From: Prolixibacteraceae bacterium
GTDB lineage: Bacteria; Bacteroidota; Bacteroidia; Bacteroidales; Prolixibacteraceae
Direction of reading: 5' to 3'
DNA length: 8,032 nucleotides
Assembly: GCA_003450125.1 (NCBI GenBank)
Contig: DMFR01000270.1
Coordinates: 2,037-10,068, forward strand
Position numbers and translations under genes: made by a program. The notes under the pieces are model-generated. The model was given only the letters and a program-made list of their open reading frames with translations, was not told where the DNA came from and ran no database searches. Positions 1-6,587 of this stretch are shown piece by piece (position 1 is the first letter of the stretch; the number at the start of each line of letters is the position of its first letter).

Positions 1-1260
1 TTCGAGAAGATGCTCTACGACAACGCCCAATTGCTTGGCTTGTATGCCAATGCCTATAAAATAGACCATCATCCGCTTTATAAACAGGTGATTGAAGAAA
101 CCGTTGAATTCTTAAAGCGAGAACTCCTTTCCCCGGAGAATGGATTTTATTCAGCCCTTGATGCAGACAGCGAAGGAGAAGAAGGTAAATTTTATGTATG
201 GACAAAAGTAGAGTTGGAGCGAGTATTGGGATCTGATTTTTACTTATTTAGTCAATACTTTAATGTCAATTCACTTGGGTATTGGGAACACAACCAATAT
301 ATTCTGATGCGAACGGAAGACAACCAGGCTTTTGCAACCAGGCATCAGCTTTCAGAAGAGGAGCTGGATATCAAATTGAAAGGTTGGAAAGCATTGCTTT
401 TGGCTGAAAGATCTAAAAGAATCCGACCGGGACTCGATGACAAGATGCTCACTTCCTGGAATGCCTTGACCATTTCAGGATTGATCAGTTGTTACAATGC
501 CCTTGGAGATGGGCAATATCTGGACCTTGCATTGGGAAATGCACGATTCCTGAAATCTAAGCTAATGGGCAAGGGGGGTGAGCTTTATCATTCTTACAAA
601 AACAATCAGGCTAAGTTCATAGGATTTTTGGAAGATTATGCCCTGGTAATTGAAGCCTTTACCGCACTTTTTGAAAGCACTGGAGAAATAAGCTGGCTCC
701 ATGAAGCGGCCCGGTTGACTGAAATGACTTTAACCGGATTCTTCGATGCACAAAAGTCGATCTTCAGCTTTACCTCATCAGACCAGACGGACTTAATTAC
801 ACGCACGTTTGAGATTCACGACAATGTAATTCCTGCTTCCAATTCAGTGATGGCTAAAAACCTCTTCAGGCTAAGCTTACTTATGGACAAATCTGAATAT
901 AGGGGCATCGCAAAGGCAATGGTGGATTCTATAGTTGCCAATATGACCACTTATCCTTCAGGATACAGCAACTGGTCGCAACTGATGCTTGATTTGACCC
1001 AGCAACACCTTGAAGTGGCTATTGCAGGCCCTGAGGCAATTGACTTACTACAAGAACTTCAAAAAGAATATTTACCACAGGTTGTGTTTTGTGTGGGAAC
1101 CCAAGAAAACAACCTGCCCTTATTGGCACATCGGTTTATTGAAGGAAAGACCCTGATCTATATTTGCCAGAATTACAGTTGTCAGCTTCCGGTTGAAACA
1201 GTGGATAAGGCATTAGGTCTCATCGGTCATCTGGCAGAGTCGGAAAAGATGGAACTTTGA
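1..1260 (+). CDS. YyaL/SPATA20-type thioredoxin-domain protein, C-terminal part (5' partial)
   Basis: The reading frame is open from base 1 (it starts F-E-K-M-L-Y-D-N) and runs to the TGA at 1258-1260, so 419 residues are visible and the true start is off the left edge. The ATG at 10 is internal to the family's conserved FEKMLYDNAQL motif and is not a start. Other family signatures are ALDADSEGEEGKFYVWT (visible residues about 52-68) and RIRPGLDDKMLTSWNAL (about 140-156). Members are usually near 670-700 residues: an N-terminal thioredoxin-like DUF255 domain, then an alpha/alpha-barrel related to N-acylglucosamine 2-epimerases and six-hairpin glycosidases. Only the barrel part is present here. 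The biochemical role of the family is not established; a cytosolic location is inferred from the lack of membrane segments in the visible part. The next gene starts 4 nt downstream, suggesting co-transcription. Family assignment is firm; function is not. Confidence 0.92.
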   Translation, partial: FEKMLYDNAQLLGLYANAYKIDHHPLYKQVIEETVEFLKRELLSPENGFYSALDADSEGEEGKFYVWTKVELERVLGSDFYLFSQYFNVNSLGYWEHNQYILMRTEDNQAFATRHQLSEEELDIKLKGWKALLLAERSKRIRPGLDDKMLTSWNALTISGLISCYNALGDGQYLDLALGNARFLKSKLMGKGGELYHSYKNNQAKFIGFLEDYALVIEAFTALFESTGEISWLHEAARLTEMTLTGFFDAQKSIFSFTSSDQTDLITRTFEIHDNVIPASNSVMAKNLFRLSLLMDKSEYRGIAKAMVDSIVANMTTYPSGYSNWSQLMLDLTQQHLEVAIAGPEAIDLLQELQKEYLPQVVFCVGTQENNLPLLAHRFIEGKTLIYICQNYSCQLPVETVDKALGLIGHLAESEKMEL

Positions 1261-1264
1261 AGGC

Positions 1265-1804
1265 ATGATTATGGAAAATAACAGAAAACTACTTCTCTTC
1301 ATTGCCATGAGCCTGGATGGATTTATAGCCAAAAAGGATGGCGATATCAGCTTTTTATCGCAGGTTGAGAAGGAAGGTGAAGATTACGGCTATTCAACGT
1401 TTCTGAAATCAGTAGATACCATCATTCTGGGCCGTAAAACATACGACAAAATACTTTCTATGGGCATTGAATTACCCTATGGATCAAGTGTGGTGTATGT
1501 TTTAACCCGATCACCAAAACCCAATTCAGGCAGGCTTCATTTCTATTCCGGAGATTTATCTGATTTGATATTGAACCTCAAATGCAAAGAAGGAAAACAT
1601 ATCTATTGTGATGGAGGTTCAGAAACCATTCATCAGTTGTTGGTGGATGATTTAATCGATGAGATGGTCATATCCATTATTCCCGTTATGCTGGGTGAAG
1701 GGATTCCATTGTTCAAAGAGGGTTTTCAACAAAATAAGCTTCGGCTTGAAGGTGCTGAATCATTTGAGAAAGGATTGGTTCAACTGCACTACATTCGTGA
1801 ATAG
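1265..1804 (+). CDS. Dihydrofolate reductase-fold protein (RibD C-terminal family, YyaP-like)
   Basis: A 179-residue cytosolic protein with the RibD-C fold. Visible motifs are SLDGFIA (residues 16-22, the family's nucleotide-side start signature), ILGRKTYD (54-61), the glycine turn GGSE (117-120) and IPVMLGEGIPLF (139-150). Length fits the stand-alone YyaP/YwjB type found in many bacteria. It is not RibD itself, because the N-terminal deaminase domain is absent, nor a classic FolA. By family it is expected to bind NADPH and reduce a pterin-like or other small substrate, but the natural substrate of these stand-alone proteins is generally unknown. Two starts are possible: ATG at 1265 or ATG at 1271 (M-E-N-N-R-K). 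The AAGG just before 1265 is a weak ribosome-site candidate that is too close to either to decide. It follows the YyaL-type gene by 4 nt, so the two are probably in one transcript. Confidence 0.9.
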   Translation: MIMENNRKLLLFIAMSLDGFIAKKDGDISFLSQVEKEGEDYGYSTFLKSVDTIILGRKTYDKILSMGIELPYGSSVVYVLTRSPKPNSGRLHFYSGDLSDLILNLKCKEGKHIYCDGGSETIHQLLVDDLIDEMVISIIPVMLGEGIPLFKEGFQQNKLRLEGAESFEKGLVQLHYIRE

Positions 1805-1864
1805 TGTATAAAAAGATCAATGCCTTTTCGTATTTTGTCAGGCCAAATCCAACTAGGTCACCTT

Positions 1865-3169
1865 ATGAAATACTTTCTTTTTCTTACTCTATGTCTGAGC
1901 ATCCTAAATACTTTTGGGCAGACCGATCAGCAATTGCTGGAACGCTCATTATTCAATCTTCCCAATGTATCGTTTACCAATGTAAGCAAATCAGGAGATA
2001 CTTATCTGACTTACGATTTAATGATCAAACAGCCGCTTGACCATCAACATCCTGAGAAAGGAACCTTTAGCCAATGGGTGCAGCTTCGCCACAAGGGATT
2101 CACGCATCCAACTGTTATCGAAACACATGGTTATCAACTGTCAAAGAGCCGAAATGAGGTAGAGAAAATACTGGATGCCAACAATGTTGGTGTTGAATAC
2201 CGGTTTTTCGGTAAATCAGTGCCTGATTCCCTGCAATGGCAGTACCTGACTGTAGAACAAGCCACGGCTGACCTTCATGCCATTCATGAGCTCTTAAAGG
2301 AAATTTACAAGGGGAAATGGATCAGTACAGGCATCAGTAAAGGCGGACAAACGACTATCTACTACAAATATTTTTACCCCGATGATGTTGCATTGGCCGT
2401 ACCTTATGTAGCTCCCATGGACGACAGCCTGGAAGATACCCGTATCTACACGTTTTTGGATACCATCGGAACGCCTGAATGCAGAAAGAAGATAATGGAT
2501 TTTCAGAAGTATTTGCTCATCCATGAAGACGAAGCGGTTGAAAAACTGAAATGGTATTCAAAAGGGGCAGGATTAAAATATAACTATACGGGAAGTATCG
2601 GCAAATCGTTTGAATATACGGTATTGGAATATCCATTTTCATTTTGGCAATGGGGCAGCTCCTGCGATAGCATACCTTCCATCAAGTCAGTAGATCAATG
2701 CCTTGATGAATTGCTGAAGGTTACCAATATTTCTTCCTTTTCTGACCAGGACATGAAAACCTATGGACCTCATTATTACCAGGCAGCTGCCCAGACAGGT
2801 TATTACGGATACAACATTGCACCCTTCCGAAAATATCTGAAACACTTCTCTTCGAATCCTTCGGCGCTCTTTCCTCCAAAGTCAGCTACCATCCAGCCTT
2901 CAACAGGGGAATTGAACAGGAAAGTGCTGGATTGGCTGAATAAGAATGGCAACAATATGCTATACATTTATGGCGGAAATGACACCTGGTCAGCAGCACG
3001 TGTAATGGTATCAAACCATGTGAACGCTAAGTCTTTCCTGATTCCGGGAGCCGATCACCGCTCAGCCAGAATTCAGAATATGCCAGCTTCCATGCAGCAG
3101 GAATTCACACAATTGGTTAAGAACTGGACTGGGTTGGATTGTAAGTTAAATGTTTTGAAAATCAAATAA
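1865..3169 (+). CDS. Secreted serine peptidase, family S37 (PS-10 / tripeptidyl aminopeptidase type)
   Basis: A 434-residue exported peptidase of the alpha/beta-hydrolase fold. The start at 1865 is chosen over the in-frame ATG at 1820 because it gives a clean signal peptide, MKYFLFLTLCLSILNTFG, with likely cleavage before Q19. The family hallmark is KWISTGISKGGQTTIYYKYF (151-170), which closely follows the W-I-S-T-G-x-S-K-G-G pattern of S37 enzymes. Ser158 is the expected nucleophile, Asp373 (GGNDTW) the acid and His398 (GADHRS) the base. GVEYRFFGKS (109-118) and the following W-x-x-LTVEQA also match S37 and the related S28 group. Characterised S37 enzymes release N-terminal tripeptides, so a role in peptide uptake or scavenging outside the inner membrane is inferred, not shown. 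No lipobox and no C-terminal secretion (Por) domain is seen, so a periplasmic location is most likely. The propeller gene begins 3 nt after its stop. Confidence 0.88.
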   Translation: MKYFLFLTLCLSILNTFGQTDQQLLERSLFNLPNVSFTNVSKSGDTYLTYDLMIKQPLDHQHPEKGTFSQWVQLRHKGFTHPTVIETHGYQLSKSRNEVEKILDANNVGVEYRFFGKSVPDSLQWQYLTVEQATADLHAIHELLKEIYKGKWISTGISKGGQTTIYYKYFYPDDVALAVPYVAPMDDSLEDTRIYTFLDTIGTPECRKKIMDFQKYLLIHEDEAVEKLKWYSKGAGLKYNYTGSIGKSFEYTVLEYPFSFWQWGSSCDSIPSIKSVDQCLDELLKVTNISSFSDQDMKTYGPHYYQAAAQTGYYGYNIAPFRKYLKHFSSNPSALFPPKSATIQPSTGELNRKVLDWLNKNGNNMLYIYGGNDTWSAARVMVSNHVNAKSFLIPGADHRSARIQNMPASMQQEFTQLVKNWTGLDCKLNVLKIK

Positions 3170-3172
3170 TCC

Positions 3173-4072
3173 ATGAGACCAACACTTTTAATCCTTTTAC
3201 TCAGTATACTTCAATCCATGCTATTGGCCCAACCTGTAAAGCATTCATTTGTCTGTACTGACTATACTCAGGGGAAAGTATTTATAATTTCAGCAGAAGG
3301 GAAAGCCATTTGGGAATATCCAGCCATGCATTGCAACGATGTATGGATGCTGCCCAACGGGAATCTATTGTTTAATACTGGGAATGGAGTGAAGGAAGTT
3401 ACCCGGGATAAGCAAATTGTCTTCCAGTACGACTCGAAAAGCGATATTTATGCCTGTCAGCGACTGGCCAATGGGAATACTTTCATTGGAGAGAGCAATT
3501 CCGGGAAACTGCTTGAAGTTGCACCCGATGGCAAGGTTGTAAAAGAAATCAAACTGATCCCGGATACGGAGGATGCAGGGTATGCTTATATGCGCAATGC
3601 GAGGAAACTGGTAAATGGGAATTACCTGGTGGCGCATTATGGCCTTGATGTAGTTCGTGAATACGACCCAAAGGGCAAGTTGGTTATGGAGATTCAGGTT
3701 AAAGGGGGTCCACATTCAGTGGTCAGACTACCCAGTGGAAATACACTCGTTGCCTGCTCTGACCACAATGGAGACCCTAAGGTGGTTGAATTTGACCCCA
3801 GGGGTAAGATCGTATGGCAGGTGTTAAAGAATGATCTGCCGGGTATTGAATTGAAGTTTATGACCGGCTTACAACGTCTATCAAACGGAAATACGGTAAT
3901 GACCAATTGGTTGGGTCACGATAATTTTGGCAAGGCCCCTCATGCCATCGAAGTGACCAGGGATAAAAAGGTTGTCTGGATGTACAATGATTTTTCCTTC
4001 ATCCAGACCATGTCGAGTATCCAGATACTGGACAATAGGACAGATTTGAAGGTGGATGAAATTTGGCATTAA
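3173..4072 (+). CDS. Exported beta-propeller repeat protein (PQQ-like/ASST-like blades)
   Basis: A 299-residue protein with a signal peptide (residues 1-19, MRPTLLILLLSILQSMLLA, likely cut before Q20). The mature part is made of repeats of about 38-50 residues. Each has a turn such as GK-x-(V/I)-W (near 43-47, 211-215, 265-269) followed by a strand with L-x-(N/S)-GN-(T/L/Y): NGN at 62-64, 100-102 and 148-150, SGN at 188-190 and NGN at 238-240. A last degenerate copy, SSIQILDN (281-288), lacks the GN. This suggests a six-bladed propeller of the kind annotated as PQQ-binding-like or arylsulfotransferase-like. No catalytic residues can be assigned, and PQQ binding is not implied by the fold alone. 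It starts 3 nt after the S37 peptidase stop, so co-translation is likely and a shared envelope role is possible. It is the last gene of the + strand group and converges on actF. Confidence 0.82.
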   Translation: MRPTLLILLLSILQSMLLAQPVKHSFVCTDYTQGKVFIISAEGKAIWEYPAMHCNDVWMLPNGNLLFNTGNGVKEVTRDKQIVFQYDSKSDIYACQRLANGNTFIGESNSGKLLEVAPDGKVVKEIKLIPDTEDAGYAYMRNARKLVNGNYLVAHYGLDVVREYDPKGKLVMEIQVKGGPHSVVRLPSGNTLVACSDHNGDPKVVEFDPRGKIVWQVLKNDLPGIELKFMTGLQRLSNGNTVMTNWLGHDNFGKAPHAIEVTRDKKVVWMYNDFSFIQTMSSIQILDNRTDLKVDEIWH

Positions 4073-4078
4073 TAATAT

Positions 4079-4122
4079 AAAGTACTTAAAGTGAACTAAA
4101 GTGAACTAAAGTGCCTAAAGTT
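4079..4122 (+). repeat. Left array of AAAGT-type 9-10 nt units
   Basis: Tandem units read on the + strand: AAAGTACTT (4079-4087), AAAGTGAACT (4088-4097), AAAGTGAACT (4098-4107), AAAGTGCCT (4108-4116) and a partial AAAGTT (4117-4122). The units share AAAGT and end in a variable 4-5 nt tail, of which GAACT, GCCT and ACTT occur. The array starts 6 nt after the propeller gene stop. The same units occur in the opposite orientation at 4154-4199 and again at 8004-8032, so it belongs to a repeat family present at least twice in this window. The segment 4109-4121 is an exact 13-nt reverse complement of 4187-4199 and could form a stem with it. Confidence 0.85.
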
Positions 4123-4124
4123 AA

Positions 4125-4144
4125 AATCCCATAGCTATCGGATT
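4125..4144. repeat. 20-nt near-perfect palindrome with ATAGCTAT core
   Basis: This dyad has a perfect core ATAGCTAT (4131-4138), one mismatched pair (C4130 with C4139), and then five more matched pairs (AATCC at 4125-4129 against GGATT at 4140-4144). It sits in the spacer between the two opposite-facing AAAGT arrays. It could be the central stem of a larger folded element, a terminator hairpin without a clear T tract, or a protein-binding dyad. The sequence alone does not decide between these. Confidence 0.75.
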
Positions 4145-4153
4145 GCACAGCTT

Positions 4154-4199
4154 AAAGTACTTTAAATACTTTAGTTCATTTTAAATACTTTAGGCACTT
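4154..4199 (-). repeat. Right array of AAAGT-type units, opposite orientation
   Basis: Read on the - strand from 4199: AAGTGCCT (4199-4192), AAAGTATTT (4191-4183), AAAATGAACT (4182-4173), AAAGTATTT (4172-4164) and AAAGTACTTT (4163-4154, itself self-complementary). The units match those of the left array but in a different order, so the two arrays are not a simple mirror image. The array ends 2 nt before the actF stop codon, filling the whole gap between the convergent genes. Confidence 0.85.
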
Positions 4200-4201
4200 C
4201 T

Positions 4202-5362
4202 TCAGAACTGATGGTAAATGCTTTCCTCCAGGTATGGATGATTCTTTGGTACCAGGTTGGCTTTTGTAAGGGTATTTGTCACCACCAGGGTAAATAGACC
4301 GAGGAAGCCAAGATAAGTGCCGATTTCAAGCAGCCCGAATTTCGATCCCTTGACTACGGCAGGCCAGATGTAATAATAGAGTTCGGTATATTGACCAATC
4401 ATTAATATCACAATTACCGGCAGTATGTAGACTTTGCTTCTGGAGGTCATGCGGGGCATCAGGAAAAGGAACGGGATAAACCAGTTGATGATGATATTGG
4501 CATAAAAGAGCACTTGAAATACACCTTCAGAACGTTTCACAAAGAAGATGGTTTCTTCAGGAATATTGCCGTACCAGATGAGCATAAACTCGGCAAAGTT
4601 GAAATAACCCCAAAGAATGGAAACCATGAAAATGTATCGAGAGAAATCGTGCAGATGACTCCGGTTGAGCATCTTCAGATGACCAATTTTATTCAAAATA
4701 ATTACAATAAGGGTAATCACCGTTGAAGCATGTAGAAAGGCTGCGATAAAGCTTTTGGCGGCAAACAGGGCGCTGAACCAATGCGGCTCAAGAGACATGA
4801 GCATGTCAAAGGCAAAGAGGGAGAAACTGATGGCAATAATGAAAATGATGACCTTGGAATATTTCTCTGACTGGTAGAAATAGGTCATACCGCCTTCTTC
4901 ATCTTCTTTTAATGATATTTTACGAAGCAAACGTACCATGATGGTCCACAATCCAAAGAACAATACAATCCTGAAGAAGAAAAACGGAACATTCAGGTAT
5001 GGGGCTTTGTGGGCTAGTAATTCATCAGTGGCGGTAACTCCCTCGTGCGACCAGTGAAACAGGGAATGCATTCCAAAATACATCAGTAGAAAAAATACCC
5101 CTGCAACCGGAATATAGGACGCCATCGCTTCCGGAATACGTTTAAAAGCTGAAGACCATCCCGACTGTGAAATGTATTGGATGGCACCGAAAAAGGCAGC
5201 CCCAATGGACAGTGAAATGAAATAATAGTTGTTCAGCAAATAATTCGCCCATGCCCGTTCAGGATCGGAAATAAATCCAAAAAGCATTGAGATAACCCCG
5301 ATGCCTATCATCCCAAACAATAGGTATTTAAAGTTCTTTTGAACGATTAATCTGTCTTCCAT
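4202..5362 (-). CDS. actF: Alternative complex III subunit ActF (quinol:cytochrome c oxidoreductase membrane subunit)
   Basis: A 386-residue polytopic membrane protein with about ten hydrophobic segments (near residues 13-32, 47-66, 81-103, 126-147, 171-190, 203-224, 241-263, 282-302, 310-330 and 347-367). ActF hallmarks are LMSLEPHWFSALFAAKSF (188-205) and HDFSRYIFMVSILWGYFNFA (238-257), followed by EFMLIWYGNIPEE (258-270). ActF is the second NrfD/PsrC-related membrane subunit of alternative complex III. It does not carry the main quinol site of ActC and has been proposed to take part in proton movement. The start at 5362 gives a short cytoplasmic leader (MEDRLIVQKNFKY) before the first helix. 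It is the last act gene here: 112 nt separate it from actE, and downstream is only the AAAGT repeat region and a convergent gene, not the cytochrome oxidase genes that often follow it. No promoter could be called in the 112-nt gap, so read-through from actE is assumed. Confidence 0.93.
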   Translation of the reverse strand: MEDRLIVQKNFKYLLFGMIGIGVISMLFGFISDPERAWANYLLNNYYFISLSIGAAFFGAIQYISQSGWSSAFKRIPEAMASYIPVAGVFFLLMYFGMHSLFHWSHEGVTATDELLAHKAPYLNVPFFFFRIVLFFGLWTIMVRLLRKISLKEDEEGGMTYFYQSEKYSKVIIFIIAISFSLFAFDMLMSLEPHWFSALFAAKSFIAAFLHASTVITLIVIILNKIGHLKMLNRSHLHDFSRYIFMVSILWGYFNFAEFMLIWYGNIPEETIFFVKRSEGVFQVLFYANIIINWFIPFLFLMPRMTSRSKVYILPVIVILMIGQYTELYYYIWPAVVKGSKFGLLEIGTYLGFLGLFTLVVTNTLTKANLVPKNHPYLEESIYHQF

Positions 5363-5435
5363 GCTTTCAATATTTTGGTTCTGATTTTTTAATTAATTCA
5401 TTACTGAACGATATTTTCTAACAACCCTACGGACT

Positions 5436-5474
5436 TCATGCAGCCTCCATGCCCCATGTTCCCAACTCCCTGCA
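5436..5474 (-). repeat. Short GGGCAT-like degenerate tandem patch between actE and actF
   Basis: Read on the - strand directly after the actE stop: TGCA, GGGAGTT, GGGAACAT, GGGGCAT, GGAGGCTGCAT, GA. These are degenerate units of about 7-11 nt with the core GGG(A/G)-x-x-(C)AT. The G-rich strand contrasts sharply with the AT-rich DNA beside it (5363-5430). This patch explains about a third of the 112-nt actE-actF gap; the rest is AT-rich with no recognisable site. It may be a remnant of a dispersed intergenic repeat rather than a regulatory element. Confidence 0.5.
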
Positions 5475-6041
5475 TTATTTTTTGTGCAAAACATCCTTGA
5501 TATACATCACAGCCTTCCAACGATCTTCAGGGCGAATCATATAGCCATGGGGAGCCATCACCCCATATCCAACGGTGATCACATGAAAGATCTCCCCTTC
5601 CGGATTATTCCTCACCTTTGTTGACAGAAGGTTTCCAGGCTGATAGGGATATTTTTTACTGGTGAAAAGATATCCTTGTCCATCCCCTTTATCGCCATGA
5701 CAATTGGCACAAAAGGTGGTAAATACCTGTTTTCCGCGGGCAAGGTTATCTTCCGTGGGTTCCAAGGGATTTACCATAGTCAGCCCGGCTTTTACACGAT
5801 CCTCATCGTTTTTCTGAAACAAATAAGGTTGATAGCCAATCGGAATAGTTCCTTCAACAGGGTTGCGCAGGGTTTTTCCATCTGCAAAATTCGGATTGGG
5901 CGTATAACTTTCATAAGCAGGCGAATGGGCCATATCATCAAAATATTCCCATCCTGTTGAATTGCGGTCACGGTCACAGGACCCAAAAAAGAGTATCAGT
6001 GTAATGGCTGATAGGAATTTATATATCATCTTCATCTTCAT
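5475..6041 (-). CDS. actE: Alternative complex III subunit ActE, monoheme c-type cytochrome lipoprotein
   Basis: A 188-residue exported cytochrome. The N-terminus MKMKMIYKFLSAITLILFFG is a lipoprotein signal followed by S21-C22, a Bacteroidota-style lipobox, so Cys22 is the likely lipid anchor. The heme-binding CANCH (111-115) is followed by GDKGDGQG, a typical class I cytochrome c pattern. Met162 in GVMAPHGYM is the likely sixth heme ligand, with Met168 as an alternative. In alternative complex III, ActE is a periplasm-facing subunit that helps pass electrons from the Fe-S/heme chain towards cytochrome c or the oxidase. The segment 31-100 (W-E-Y-F-D-D-M ... P-V-E-G-T-I) is the conserved N-terminal extension seen in ActE. 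The start may be any of ATG codons 1, 3 or 5; all keep the signal. It follows actD by 15 nt in the same direction. Confidence 0.94.
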   Translation of the reverse strand: MKMKMIYKFLSAITLILFFGSCDRDRNSTGWEYFDDMAHSPAYESYTPNPNFADGKTLRNPVEGTIPIGYQPYLFQKNDEDRVKAGLTMVNPLEPTEDNLARGKQVFTTFCANCHGDKGDGQGYLFTSKKYPYQPGNLLSTKVRNNPEGEIFHVITVGYGVMAPHGYMIRPEDRWKAVMYIKDVLHKK

Positions 6042-6056
6042 GCGTTGAAAATATTT

Positions 6057-6587
6057 TCAGTTTGAATTGGCTTCTTTTTGATAAACTTCCGAAGCGCCGT
6101 TGCTTTCGAACAATTGAGTTACTTCAGGCATTTCAATGCCCATATTATTCTGATCAAGGACAATGATGAACTTGTCGTTTGTCGCCCTTTCATCAACAAT
6201 GTCAGCCTTCTTGCCAGGATATATCTTTGAGCGGGCAGAAAAAGTAAACAAAGTCAAAATTGTAATGATCAGAATAGTTGCAACGATGGTCACTACGATA
6301 AAGGAAGGGAATGAATTAAAAGGCTTTCCACCGAAATGAAGCGGCCAGTCGATCACGGCTGCATAATACATACCCCCAATCAGGGCAATAACGCCAAACA
6401 ATCCATAAAAAAAGGCTGCATAGGTAATGCGGGTCTTGGTTTTCATACCCGTTAGAATTTCATGAATGGGGTAGGGTGTATAAACCTCTTGAATCACCAC
6501 TCCTTTTTGCAAGGCCTTTTCGAAGGCATCTACCAGGGTGTGTTCATCATTGAAGACACCCACTAAATATTTCTTATTCGTAATCAT
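6057..6587 (-). CDS. actD: Alternative complex III subunit ActD (DUF3341)
   Basis: A 176-residue membrane subunit with two hydrophobic helices (about 54-78 and 95-117). Signatures of the DUF3341 family are the N-terminal VGVFNDEHTLVDAFEKAL (9-26), VYTPYPIHEI (35-44) and DWPLHFGGKPFNSFPSFIVV (80-99). The N- and C-terminal parts are soluble and should face the cytoplasm; the C-terminal DKFIIVLDQNN (138-148) is typical. No cofactor site is visible, in keeping with the known structural role of ActD. Its start codon lies inside the end of actC: the two genes overlap by 14 nt (6574-6587), which suggests coupled translation. The start is well fixed by the match of the family N-terminus. Confidence 0.94.
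   Translation of the reverse strand: MITNKKYLVGVFNDEHTLVDAFEKALQKGVVIQEVYTPYPIHEILTGMKTKTRITYAAFFYGLFGVIALIGGMYYAAVIDWPLHFGGKPFNSFPSFIVVTIVATILIITILTLFTFSARSKIYPGKKADIVDERATNDKFIIVLDQNNMGIEMPEVTQLFESNGASEVYQKEANSN

Noticed and set aside
1831..1837. TATTTTG upstream of the peptidase, resembling the Bacteroidota -7 element TAnnTTTG
   Set aside because: It is one base short of the consensus and no TTG-type -33 element sits at the right distance; such matches are common in AT-rich DNA.
1820..1864. N-terminal extension of the peptidase from the ATG at 1820
   Set aside because: The extra 15 residues would bury the clean signal peptide that begins at the ATG at 1865.
1804..2040. A GTG-started frame of 78 codons beginning at the stop of the DHFR-fold gene
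   Set aside because: It overlaps the S37 peptidase gene in another frame, and its sequence shows no domain, signal peptide or family resemblance. The peptidase frame is clearly the coding one.
3365..4069. Minus-strand open frames opposite the propeller gene
   Set aside because: The opposite strand encodes regular L-x-NGN blades; the antisense frames reflect the repeated codon pattern and show no independent protein features.
4079..4199. CRISPR array
   Set aside because: Units are only 9-10 nt, directly adjoining with no unique spacers, and no cas gene is present.
4514..4726. A 70-codon + strand open frame inside actF
   Set aside because: It is antisense to the conserved ActF coding sequence and has no recognisable features.
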